Source: JABMQB01 sp964575025 (GTDB taxonomy: Bacteria; Bacteroidota; Bacteroidia; Bacteroidales; Prolixibacteraceae). From it: 64,000 nt of DNA. The DNA lies in NCBI GenBank assembly GCA_964575025.1, contig CAZNPV010000006.1:1-64000 (forward strand), read 5' to 3'. The first letter of the stretch is position 1. Every line of letters begins with the position of its first letter. Position numbers and translations under genes: made by a program. This document shows, in pieces, positions 19,288 through 26,846 of the stretch. The notes under the pieces were generated by a model. That model was not told where the DNA came from, ran no database searches, and was given only the letters and a program-made list of their open reading frames with translations.

Positions 19288-19839
19288 TTAGAGCCTAATG
19301 GAAACACCTATGTTCAGGTAAGAAACGCCATACCCCAGTTCGAGCATTCCTGCGATGTTGTCCGAAAAGAAATAACGGCCTCCGATAAACCAGGAGTAGG
19401 CAACACCCCCGGAGTTGGCGCTACCCCAACTGGAGCCACTCCCGGTCCATTTTGAGGATAGAATATTGTATCCAAGCAGTATTCCGGTGTAGGTATCGAG
19501 GTTGTCAATAAATTGGTAATGCAGATACCCTCTCGGCCCGATTACAATGCTGTTGTATTTCCAACCCCAGTCACCGGATGTCCATTAATAGGCGGTGTAC
19601 CCCAAATATCCTCCTACACCCAGTGCGCTGTTCTCGTCAAACAGTTCATCCATGATGATGTATTCAAAGGATGCTGAAACCGGTGGTACCTGCATTTTGT
19701 AATGCAATCCTGAATAAAGATTGGTACCCAGTCCCAGCCCAAGATTGACAAATTTGCTGCCTTCAGTGGCTATCTGCGCATTGGAAAGAGTAACACTGAA
19801 AGTGATGGCAGCGATCAGAAGTAAAAATTTTGATTTCAT
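19288..19839 (-). pseudogene. Outer-membrane beta-barrel protein gene interrupted by an in-frame TAA
   Basis: The first part (ATG 19839 to 19588, 84 codons) encodes a signal peptide (MKSKFLLLIAAITFSVTLSNAQ region) and barrel strands up to GVGGYLGYTAY. A TAA stop at 19585-19587 follows. The same frame then stays open for 98 more codons to TAA 19288-19290 and reads as further barrel strands: WTSGDWGWKYNSIVIGPRG, LDTYTGILLGYN, SWFIGGRYFFSD and a final GVSYLNIGVSIRL, which has the typical C-terminal barrel strand. No frame shift is needed. One base change, for instance in a Lys or Gln codon, would restore a barrel of about 183 residues. A sequencing error is possible. Confidence 0.85.
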
Positions 19840-19958
19840 AGACATAAAATTAAATTTGATATAATGTATTTTTATTTGTATGAGCAAACGGCTAATATAT
19901 CATAAATATATTAAGTATATCCTACTTCGCCAAATAAAATGAAAAAAATTGATTTGAA

Positions 19959-21272
19959 TCAGAAGGCCCATTTCAATCTTCCGTAGACGGCCTGCCCCAG
20001 GTTTCCGAATTCTGTTCCTTCATCGCCCAGGAAGAGTTGTCCGGTAGCCATCACTTCCAGGTTGTTTCCCAGCGACCAGGTAAGGGTAGGTCCCAGGAAG
20101 AAAGAACCGTCGCAGGGATTAGCCATTCCTGAGAAGCTGCCTGAGATGAGGGGGGTAAATGGGTAGGAAACCTGTCCGAACAGGGAATATTTTGCATAGG
20201 ATAACTGTTTTGCTGAGATATCCATAGTAAAAAATGAGCGTCCTCCGGCGGGGCCGGTAGTACCGTGGCTGTTGAACAAGATTCCGGTATGGAGGTAGAG
20301 GCTGTTTTTTAGTGTATAATCGCCCGAAACGGATGCCACCAGGGCTTCTTCGCTGAGATTGTTTTCTTTCCTTGGAGTAAAGTAGGAAATTTCCCCCCGG
20401 AATCCCCCGCCTTTAATATCGCCGGCCCAACCACAGCCAACCATATAGTCAGGACCGACCCACCCCCCAAGAAACTGTATATCGTAGCTCCATTTGGAAA
20501 ACCGGTACATTCCTGCCAGTGCCATTTGATTGGCATCTTTTCCAATTTTGTATACCAGCTGGGCGGATGAAGTTACTCCGGTATAATACTGGATTTTTAC
20601 TGCATCGGTACCCGGGCGTTCCTCATAGTCGAAATCGAAATAGGAGAAGGTATTGAACAGATCATTGGGATTCCAGACCAGGTTGATTCCCCAGTTGATA
20701 CGCTGCCTGCCTGCTTTTACCAGCCATTTGCCACGGTAATACTCCAGGGATGCCCGGTCGATCATGGTATGCAGAAACCAGTTGTCGGTGGCAACGATCA
20801 CTGCTGAGAGATCGAAATAACCATGATCCACATCAACAAACTTTTTGTAGTCGGGGAATTTCTTTACGATCTGTCCCAGGAAAAGCCGGTTCCGGATCTC
20901 CAGATTGGCCGTGAGGTGGGAGGTGGCATACCATGTAAAATTAAAACGGTTGTGGATAAGCTGTGAACTCAGGTGACGGGCTTCAATACCCGGTATTTCG
21001 GTCTCCGGGTGATAATACATTGAAAGGTATTTGACATACCCGTTCATTGCGAGGTCTGATTGGGAAAGGGCAGGCAACGAAACCAAACAAAGAAAAGAAG
21101 CAAGAAACAACCCGAAGGATTTTAATACCTTGTCAGGATTCCCGGCTCCCGGAGCATTCAGACCGGGGCTTTTTCTTTCTTTTTCAGGAGAGGGTCGGGC
21201 CGGATCCGGTAGTTCCGGTTTGGGTTGTATGGAATCTGTACTTTGCCCGTTTTGCGTAGATTCTGCTTTCAT
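19959..21272 (-). CDS. DUF1302-like outer-membrane porin of an ABC export operon, with long N-terminal extension
   Basis: A predicted beta-barrel of 437 residues. The segment AGRQRINWGINLVWNPNDLFN (read as GRQRINWG and NPNDLFN) resembles the conserved core of DUF1302 outer-membrane proteins, which work with LolA-like proteins in lipid transport. The barrel ends in AVYGRLKWAF with terminal Phe. The start ATG 21272 overlaps the CAP gene's stop (ATGA). From it, about 50 charged, proline-rich residues precede the signal peptide (about 52-70, SFGLFLASFLCLVSLPALS), which is unusual. It is the last gene of the operon that starts with tetR and likely forms its outer-membrane exit or acceptor. Confidence 0.8.
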   Translation of the reverse strand: MKAESTQNGQSTDSIQPKPELPDPARPSPEKERKSPGLNAPGAGNPDKVLKSFGLFLASFLCLVSLPALSQSDLAMNGYVKYLSMYYHPETEIPGIEARHLSSQLIHNRFNFTWYATSHLTANLEIRNRLFLGQIVKKFPDYKKFVDVDHGYFDLSAVIVATDNWFLHTMIDRASLEYYRGKWLVKAGRQRINWGINLVWNPNDLFNTFSYFDFDYEERPGTDAVKIQYYTGVTSSAQLVYKIGKDANQMALAGMYRFSKWSYDIQFLGGWVGPDYMVGCGWAGDIKGGGFRGEISYFTPRKENNLSEEALVASVSGDYTLKNSLYLHTGILFNSHGTTGPAGGRSFFTMDISAKQLSYAKYSLFGQVSYPFTPLISGSFSGMANPCDGSFFLGPTLTWSLGNNLEVMATGQLFLGDEGTEFGNLGQAVYGRLKWAF

Positions 21273-21964
21273 TTTGAAGGGATGTTTTGGAATCCGGATG
21301 CGAAATCCATGACACACATTTTTTCATACCCAGGGTGGGTTCCTTCTGCCACGCCTATTAAATGGAAATTCTCAGTCAGGAAATTTTTTCTGTGACCCCG
21401 TGACGGCATCCCATCATCAATCAGCAGGTAAAGTACAATCTGGCGGGGTGTTACCTGTCCGTAGGCAATATTCTCCGCTATTTTCCCGGACCATTTTCCG
21501 TATCGTTCAATCCTATCCCTGAATCCTGAACGGTCGAATCCCTGGTGTCCGGTTTTCCCGCTCCGGGATTGATCCCTGACATGATCGTTGGCTGCCCTGG
21601 TTAATCGTTGGTCCGGTTTTAGGATCGGTACCGGTTTCTGTTTTTCCAGAAACTGCAGGCATTCAGTAAGTGCCTTAATCCCTTCTGTGGTCATCAACGG
21701 GAGGTCTCCCGGATAATACAATTTCCTGCCGTTGTAGAAGTTCCTCATTGGTTCAAGGTATTCCCTGGCATAACGGGCCGGATCAGAACGCAGTTTGTTG
21801 ATCTCAAAAATCATCTCTTTTTCAAAAGCAGACAGGTAATCTGTACCGGCTGCAGTGTTGAGTTTGCTCATCTCCCAGGATGAAGGCAGATCCATGGAAT
21901 AGGCGCTGAAAGCTGCCATTATAAGTCCTGTGATCCATCCTGATATCGCGGTTTTAATCTGCAT
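21269..21964 (-). CDS. Secreted CAP-domain (SCP/PR-1/Tpx-like) protein
   Basis: A 231-residue protein with signal sequence (1-23) and a CAP domain: EMIFEINKLRSDPARYA, LTRAANDHVRDQSRSGKTGHQG, GKIAENIAYG and the closing GHRKNFLTENFHLIGVA. The CAP histidines and the GENIAYG-like motif are present. CAP domains can bind sterols and fatty acids or metals. The reading frame overlaps the ATPase gene by 11 bases upstream and the porin gene by 4 bases downstream, so its synthesis is coupled to the exporter. This suggests it handles the exported lipid or lipoprotein, but that is inference. Confidence 0.88.
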   Translation of the reverse strand: MQIKTAISGWITGLIMAAFSAYSMDLPSSWEMSKLNTAAGTDYLSAFEKEMIFEINKLRSDPARYAREYLEPMRNFYNGRKLYYPGDLPLMTTEGIKALTECLQFLEKQKPVPILKPDQRLTRAANDHVRDQSRSGKTGHQGFDRSGFRDRIERYGKWSGKIAENIAYGQVTPRQIVLYLLIDDGMPSRGHRKNFLTENFHLIGVAEGTHPGYEKMCVMDFASGFQNIPSK

Positions 21965-22655
21965 CTGATTTTTGTTTGTTTCGTTCCCTGATCACTTTTC
22001 CATCTTCCAGGGTAATGATTCTCCGGGCTTTTTTTACAACCCGCTGATCGTGTGTCGAGAATATAAACGTAATTTTTTCTTTTTTATTCAGTTCTTCCAT
22101 AATATCCAGCAGATTTTCTGTTGATCGGGAATCGAGGTTGGCCGTAGGTTCATCTGCCAGCACAAATTTAGGTTTCGAAGCCAGGGCACGGGCAACGGCC
22201 ACCCTCTGTTGTTGTCCACCTGAAAGTTTGGATGGACGGCGGTCCATCATATTGCCCAATCCTACCGATTGCAATAATTCAGTGGCACGCTTCTCCCTAT
22301 GGGCTTTATTTGCTCCCTGAAGGTGCATAATAAATTCTACATTCTCCCGGGCTGTGAGCACCGGAATCAGGTTGTACGCCTGGAAAACAAATCCAATATT
22401 GAACATGCGAAAATCGGTCAGTTTGGCTGATGAAAGTTTGTGGATGTCCACTCCGTCAATGATCACATTTCCTTCTGTGGCTTCATCAAGGCCGCCTACT
22501 ACGTTCAGCAAGGTGGTTTTCCCTGAACCGGAAGGCCCTACAATAGCCGTAAATTCCCCTTCTTCAATGGAAAGGGTTACTCCGTTCACAGCATGTACCG
22601 GTACGGAATTGTCCTCGTACGTTTTATACAGGTTTTTAATCTCTATTATATTCAT
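21954..22655 (-). CDS. ABC transporter ATP-binding protein, LolD/MacB type
   Basis: A 233-residue ATPase with Walker A GPSGSGKTT (40-48), Q-loop in FVFQAYNLIPVLTARENV, signature LSGGQQQRVAVARALA and Walker B FVLADEPTANLD, followed by STHD with the H-loop histidine. The family (LolD, MacB, FtsE) drives extraction or export of lipoproteins and other envelope substrates by paired FtsX-type permeases. Two such permease genes lie immediately upstream in the same operon (40-base gap), and the CAP-domain gene overlaps its end. Confidence 0.95.
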   Translation of the reverse strand: MNIIEIKNLYKTYEDNSVPVHAVNGVTLSIEEGEFTAIVGPSGSGKTTLLNVVGGLDEATEGNVIIDGVDIHKLSSAKLTDFRMFNIGFVFQAYNLIPVLTARENVEFIMHLQGANKAHREKRATELLQSVGLGNMMDRRPSKLSGGQQQRVAVARALASKPKFVLADEPTANLDSRSTENLLDIMEELNKKEKITFIFSTHDQRVVKKARRIITLEDGKVIRERNKQKSDAD

Positions 22656-22694
22656 GTTCGGAATATTTTAATGCATTGATGCAATTAAGCTTTC

Positions 22695-23915
22695 TTACTC
22701 GGTTCTCGTGGCCTCCGCCGGGTTTAGCTTTAAGGCTTTCCGCGCAGGATAAACAGCCGACAGCACCCCGGTAAGAATTACCAGGATCGCAGTAATTATC
22801 AGCATTTCGGTACGCAGGGAGGTATAGATTTGTGAGGCAAAGCCATAGCTTTCCAGTCCGTCGGCAAACATGGAGAGGTTGATGGGGACGGTTTCAAATA
22901 TTTTTGTGATCACTGAGCCGATAAGAATTCCCAGGGCTCCTCCGGAGACGGTAAGCAAGGATGATTCAAGGATGATCATTTTAAAGATCCGTCGTTTGTT
23001 CATTCCCACAGCCATTAACATCCCTATTTCTTTTACCCGTTCCAGTACAGCCATCAGCATGGTGTTGATGATACCAAAGCAAAGAGCCAGCAGAATGATG
23101 AGAACAAAAATGTACATATACTGATCCATGGAACTGGTAAGCAAGGCCATCTCCGGGCTCAGTTCTTTCCAGGTTAGTACCTCATTGTTTCCGGCCAGTT
23201 TCCGGATGGATGGTTTTACCTCTGCCGCCTGGTCGCCGTCTTCCAGAATGAGGGCGATTTCGTGGGTTCTGTTTTCATCCATTCCCAGCTGTTCCTGTAA
23301 ATCGGCAAACCGGACAAAGAGGGTTGATTCATCGTAAGCTGTATTGGTAGTGCGGTAAATACCGCTTACCCGATAGCCTTTAACCGACAGATTACCCTGC
23401 GTATCCACCATTTGCATATTGATCCGGGAGCTTACTCTGAGGCGCAGTTTTTTAGCCAGCTTTTCGCCGATAACCACCGGGGGCATCCGGCTGTCGTGTT
23501 CCAGGTAAGCCCCGTCGATGATATGTTCCCATAGGTCGGTCACATTCTTTTCCCTTTCGGGCTCAACACCGAGAACCTTTCCTCCTCCGGTTCCGTGGGC
23601 CGCCATAATAAAGGGTTCGGTAACCAACCGGCGGCTTACCGCTATCACGGAACCTGCCTTTGCAATCTTTCCGATCATCTCTTCTGCATTGCGGATCTGA
23701 AGGTTAATGTCATTATTGACCAGAAAATCCGGAGCATGAATCTGTATATGGGCCAGTTCTGTTTTTGTGGCTGATTCAATCCGGGCATCCACAACTCCCT
23801 GCATGAATGCCATGATGAATACCCCGGCAAAAAGTCCGAGTGCGATGGCTATGATCATAATCGTGCTGCGCATCTTATTTCGCCAGACATTTCTCCATGC
23901 TATTGACCAAATCAT
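22695..23915 (-). CDS. FtsX-family ABC permease (LolC/E, MacB-like), second of a pair
   Basis: A 406-residue inner-membrane permease with one N-terminal membrane helix (about 15-38), a large periplasmic domain and three C-terminal helices (about 270-300, 320-345, 370-395). The FtsX core is seen in IINTMLMAVLERVKEIGMLMAVGMNKRRIFKMIILES and the end is AVYPARKALKLNPAEATRTE, the standard coupling region. The partner permease lies 18 bases upstream. The pair differs in sequence, so a heterodimer like LolC-LolE is likely. Confidence 0.93.
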   Translation of the reverse strand: MIWSIAWRNVWRNKMRSTIMIIAIALGLFAGVFIMAFMQGVVDARIESATKTELAHIQIHAPDFLVNNDINLQIRNAEEMIGKIAKAGSVIAVSRRLVTEPFIMAAHGTGGGKVLGVEPEREKNVTDLWEHIIDGAYLEHDSRMPPVVIGEKLAKKLRLRVSSRINMQMVDTQGNLSVKGYRVSGIYRTTNTAYDESTLFVRFADLQEQLGMDENRTHEIALILEDGDQAAEVKPSIRKLAGNNEVLTWKELSPEMALLTSSMDQYMYIFVLIILLALCFGIINTMLMAVLERVKEIGMLMAVGMNKRRIFKMIILESSLLTVSGGALGILIGSVITKIFETVPINLSMFADGLESYGFASQIYTSLRTEMLIITAILVILTGVLSAVYPARKALKLNPAEATRTE

Positions 23916-23933
23916 AATTTTTCAGTTTTGTTA

Positions 23934-25154
23934 TTATGGCCTCATTGCTGAGGTGATCTTCAAACGGTAAATATTGTGTGCGGGAAATAGGGAAATGAAT
24001 ACACTGATAAAAAATACCAGGATTACCTGATTGTAAAAAAGCGACGGCTTCATCGAAAAGAACATATACGGCTCCATGCCGTATTGTTGCGTAGCACTTG
24101 CTGTATCTCCCGTAAGCGGAATAGGGTTGTGGTAAAACCACAGGCAAAAGAGGTAACTCACCACAATTCCGATGCAACACCCGATAATTCCGATAAACAG
24201 GGTTTCGAAGAAAACCACGGTGCTTATTTTTCTTTTTTTCATGCCCACAGCGTGGATAACGCCAAATTCGCGCTGACGTTCTTTAACCATCATCATGACG
24301 ACACTGAAAATGCCAAAAGTGATGATCAGATATAAAATTGCCAGCATGATAATACCTCCGGCGCGGTCACTCTGGATCAATTGTTCTACTTCAGGCTGCA
24401 TGTCGATCCATGTCAGTACGGTTTTACCGGGGGGCAGAAGTTTCCCGATCTCTGTTTTGAGATGATCTACCTGATAATGATTATCGGTCATCACTGCCAG
24501 TGCTGTGGATCGTCCGTACGCAGAATAGAATGCACGGGCGTTCTCGAGGTCCATGAATACCAGCCTTTTGTTAAATTCCGGATTGGGATGCTCCATAATG
24601 CCTTTTACCGGGAACAGGCCGTTTGCGCTGATGCCATGGTACCCCTGGCCAATCATCACCAGGGTATCCCCGATGCCGAGGTTTAAAAAACCGGCTAACC
24701 CTTCACCCAGAACAACTCCTGCATCTCCGGTCTGAAGGAAGGTACCCGTTTTTATTCTTTTCGAAAGCGATGTAATACGGTCTTCTGCTTCGGGCTCGAT
24801 GCCCATTACCATGGCCGGTTTGCTGTGCTGGTGATTTGCCGCCAGCGAAAAAGACTCCAGCCGGTGCGAAACAAGGGTTACATCCTCAATGCCTTCAATC
24901 CGGCTTTTCAGGTCCGGTGGAACTTCCATGCTGTTTTCAAGGGTTCTTTTATCCCAGTAGGCTGAATCCTGGACCTGAAGGTACCCTGAGTAAAATTTTA
25001 CCACATTATCAATCATGCTATCGTAGGATCCCTCCTGCATGGAGCGCATCCAGGATGCCAAAAGGACGCTGAAAACGATCGAAGAGATGGTGATCAGGGT
25101 CCGCCTCCGGTTCCGCCAGAGGTTTCTCCATGCCAGTTTTATGTTTGTTTCCAT
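23934..25154 (-). CDS. FtsX-family ABC permease (LolC/E, MacB-like), first of a pair
   Basis: A 406-residue permease built like its neighbour: N-terminal helix after IKLAWRNLWRNRRRTLITI, periplasmic domain, then helices with VVMMMVKERQREFGVIHAVGMKKRKISTVVFFE and a closing LFPAHNIYRLKITSAMRP. The second helix pair and the WRNLWRN opening are typical of MacB/Lol permeases. It should pair with the next permease and the LolD-like ATPase. A 106-base gap with short direct repeats separates it from the LolA-like gene upstream. Confidence 0.93.
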   Translation of the reverse strand: METNIKLAWRNLWRNRRRTLITISSIVFSVLLASWMRSMQEGSYDSMIDNVVKFYSGYLQVQDSAYWDKRTLENSMEVPPDLKSRIEGIEDVTLVSHRLESFSLAANHQHSKPAMVMGIEPEAEDRITSLSKRIKTGTFLQTGDAGVVLGEGLAGFLNLGIGDTLVMIGQGYHGISANGLFPVKGIMEHPNPEFNKRLVFMDLENARAFYSAYGRSTALAVMTDNHYQVDHLKTEIGKLLPPGKTVLTWIDMQPEVEQLIQSDRAGGIIMLAILYLIITFGIFSVVMMMVKERQREFGVIHAVGMKKRKISTVVFFETLFIGIIGCCIGIVVSYLFCLWFYHNPIPLTGDTASATQQYGMEPYMFFSMKPSLFYNQVILVFFISVFISLFPAHNIYRLKITSAMRP

Positions 25155-25206
25155 TCGTCTGAATTTCTATTTATTTATGGTGTCTCATGGTTCTCATACC
25201 GTCCCG

Positions 25207-25233
25207 ATTAACTAATTGACAAATTAACTAATT
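25207..25233. repeat. Tandem copy of ATTAACTAATT before the first permease gene
   Basis: ATTAACTAATT occurs at 25207-25217 and 25223-25233, a 16-base period, and a partial third copy (ATTAAC) follows at 25231. It lies in the only sizeable gap of the operon and could hold an internal promoter or protein site. Function unknown. Confidence 0.5.
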
Positions 25234-25260
25234 AACAACAACCACAATCCTCCCTGCTCC

Positions 25261-26004
25261 CTATCGTATCCTTCGCATGTTCTGTTGTGAAAAGAATGAT
25301 TCATCCAGTTCAATGTTAAACTCAATCTCATCAAAAATAAGGATGGTTTTTTGCTCTTCTTTGTCAGCGGGGATCATTTCCATGCGGGTGGGTATTCTGC
25401 GGTCATCCATTTGTTTGATTTCCGAAAGGATTTCCGTATTCACCAGGTACCCGTCTTCATCGTAGTATTCCTCTTTCAGCCAGAAATATTCCTCTTTTGA
25501 AATCCACATAAGGATCTTTCCCCATACCACCGGTGCATCCATCCGGGGGGTAAGGCTTATCTTAAAACAATCGTAATCCTGAATTTTTTCTTCACCCGCC
25601 AATTCATGGTGGTAGTCCTCTATGAGCGAAGATTCCCGTACCAGATCATCGTTGGTAAAATCAGACCCCATCCACGACTGCATCATCATGGATGGTGGAA
25701 TCTTAATCATTCGTTCAATGGTAGGTACCCAGTTCCACATCTCACTTTTCCTTTTCAGAAATACCTGGCCTTTTTCTTTGGCGGGGGCTGTAATATAGAT
25801 CATGGAATAATCATTTCCAAGAGACCAGCTTTTCATCGATACGGTTCGTGACCATGAAGGCCGCTCGATAATCATGGTCATCGAGCTTTGGCTCGACAGT
25901 CCTCTGAATTTTTCATCGGCTCTCCTGACAATCTCTTGCACATCCTGTGCATTGATCAGACCGGAAATGAATAAAATCAGGATAAGAAAAAAGTTTGTTT
26001 TCAT
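25261..26004 (-). CDS. LolA-like outer-membrane lipoprotein-sorting family protein
   Basis: A 247-residue periplasmic protein with signal peptide (1-19, ending INAQ) and the fold of the LolA/DUF1329-like lipid-carrier group. Family motifs include MIIERPSW, KGQVFLKRKSEMWNWVPTIERMIKIPP and MMQSWMGSDFTNDDLVRES. Such proteins shuttle lipids or lipoproteins across the periplasm between an inner-membrane ABC or MMPL pump and the outer membrane. Its ATG overlaps the tetR stop (ATGA, 26001-26004), so the regulator and this carrier are translated together. Confidence 0.92.
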   Translation of the reverse strand: MKTNFFLILILFISGLINAQDVQEIVRRADEKFRGLSSQSSMTMIIERPSWSRTVSMKSWSLGNDYSMIYITAPAKEKGQVFLKRKSEMWNWVPTIERMIKIPPSMMMQSWMGSDFTNDDLVRESSLIEDYHHELAGEEKIQDYDCFKISLTPRMDAPVVWGKILMWISKEEYFWLKEEYYDEDGYLVNTEILSEIKQMDDRRIPTRMEMIPADKEEQKTILIFDEIEFNIELDESFFSQQNMRRIR

Positions 26005-26615
26005 GACTTTGAGGTTGCATTGTTTTCTAAATGGATAAAACGTTCAATGGCATCTATTATTTTTTCTTCCATAATTTCTGCCGGGAAAAGTTCTGGCGCA
26101 ACAATGACCATTAAACTGGCCCCTTCAAAAAGAGCACTTAGTACCATCAGATCCCCTTCAGGGTCCTTGCTCCCTTTTCGTACCAGAAAATCGTAAAGCA
26201 TGGACATAACCGATTGTACATTTTTGGAATATTCATCGTTAAACGATTCATTTACATGGGGTCGAAGAAGCAAAGAAAAGTACAGTTTCCAGTATCGGAG
26301 GTTCGCCCGCATGATACTGAAAGTGTGTCGTATAAAAAGGATGAACTCCTCTTCTGTCAGAGTGCCGTCGTGGTTTAAATCCAGGTTGGCATAAATGGTG
26401 GTGAAACCCGTATGAATGATTTCTTCAAGAATCGCTTTTTTGCTGTCGAAATAGTTATATGCCAATCCTTTTGAAATGCCTGCTTTATTCGCTATCTGGC
26501 TCATTGATGTGGCATGGTACCCGTTTTCGGCAAACAACTCAAGCGCAACATCCATGATCAGGATTTTCTTTTCCTGTCGTATTTGATCGAATTGTTCTGA
26601 AGTTCTTGGACACAT
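26001..26615 (-). CDS. TetR/AcrR-family regulator of the export operon, with an EF-hand-like loop
   Basis: A 204-residue repressor. The N-terminal helix-turn-helix is typical: ALELFAENGYHATSMSQIANKAGISKGLAYNYFDSKKAIL (helix-turn-helix about 24-63). I chose ATG 26615: an in-frame TTG at 26642 lies inside an inverted repeat that looks like the operator. Residues 79-90 (DLNHDGTLTEEE) match the EF-hand calcium-loop consensus at every ligand position, between two helices where TetR proteins begin the ligand-binding domain. It heads the operon and probably represses it, with two operator copies at 26628 and 26704. Confidence 0.92.
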   Translation of the reverse strand: MCPRTSEQFDQIRQEKKILIMDVALELFAENGYHATSMSQIANKAGISKGLAYNYFDSKKAILEEIIHTGFTTIYANLDLNHDGTLTEEEFILFIRHTFSIMRANLRYWKLYFSLLLRPHVNESFNDEYSKNVQSVMSMLYDFLVRKGSKDPEGDLMVLSALFEGASLMVIVAPELFPAEIMEEKIIDAIERFIHLENNATSKS

Positions 26616-26627
26616 AATTTTTTTGAC

Positions 26628-26641
26628 TGAACGGTTGTTCA
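26628..26641. promoter_or_regulatory. Probable TetR operator, proximal copy
   Basis: TGAACGGTTGTTCA, with 5-bp arms TGAAC/GTTCA, lies 12 bases before the tetR ATG. The same sequence with two changes recurs 76 bases away. Confidence 0.65.
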
Positions 26642-26703
26642 AATATATAGCATTCTTTTTTTCTGTTTATTAAAAAGAATGTTAAATAATTGTTAAAAAT
26701 GAC

Positions 26704-26717
26704 TGAACGGTCATTCA
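26704..26717. promoter_or_regulatory. Probable TetR operator, distal copy
   Basis: TGAACGGTCATTCA, arms TGAA/TTCA. It shares GACTGAACGGT and TTCAAA with the proximal copy. It lies between tetR and the divergent oxidoreductase gene, so it could act on either. Confidence 0.6.
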
Positions 26718-26846
26718 AAAATGTACCGGAAGGAAATTTTCGTAAAAACAGAGAGGAAAGATAGATTACAGCAAATATCAGGGCGGATTTTTTCTTTATT
26801 ATGGAGATAACGTATCTTTAAGGGTTGAAATAAAAAACAGAGTAAA

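Noticed and set aside
19216..19455. Plus-strand frame with a Pro-Gly-Thr-rich end opposite the broken barrel gene
   Set aside because: It is the antisense of Gly/Ser-rich barrel codons and has no start context or motif.
19585..19587. Stop-codon recoding in the broken barrel gene
   Set aside because: TAA is not the stop used for selenocysteine or pyrrolysine, and no recoding element is seen. A mutation or sequencing error is simpler.
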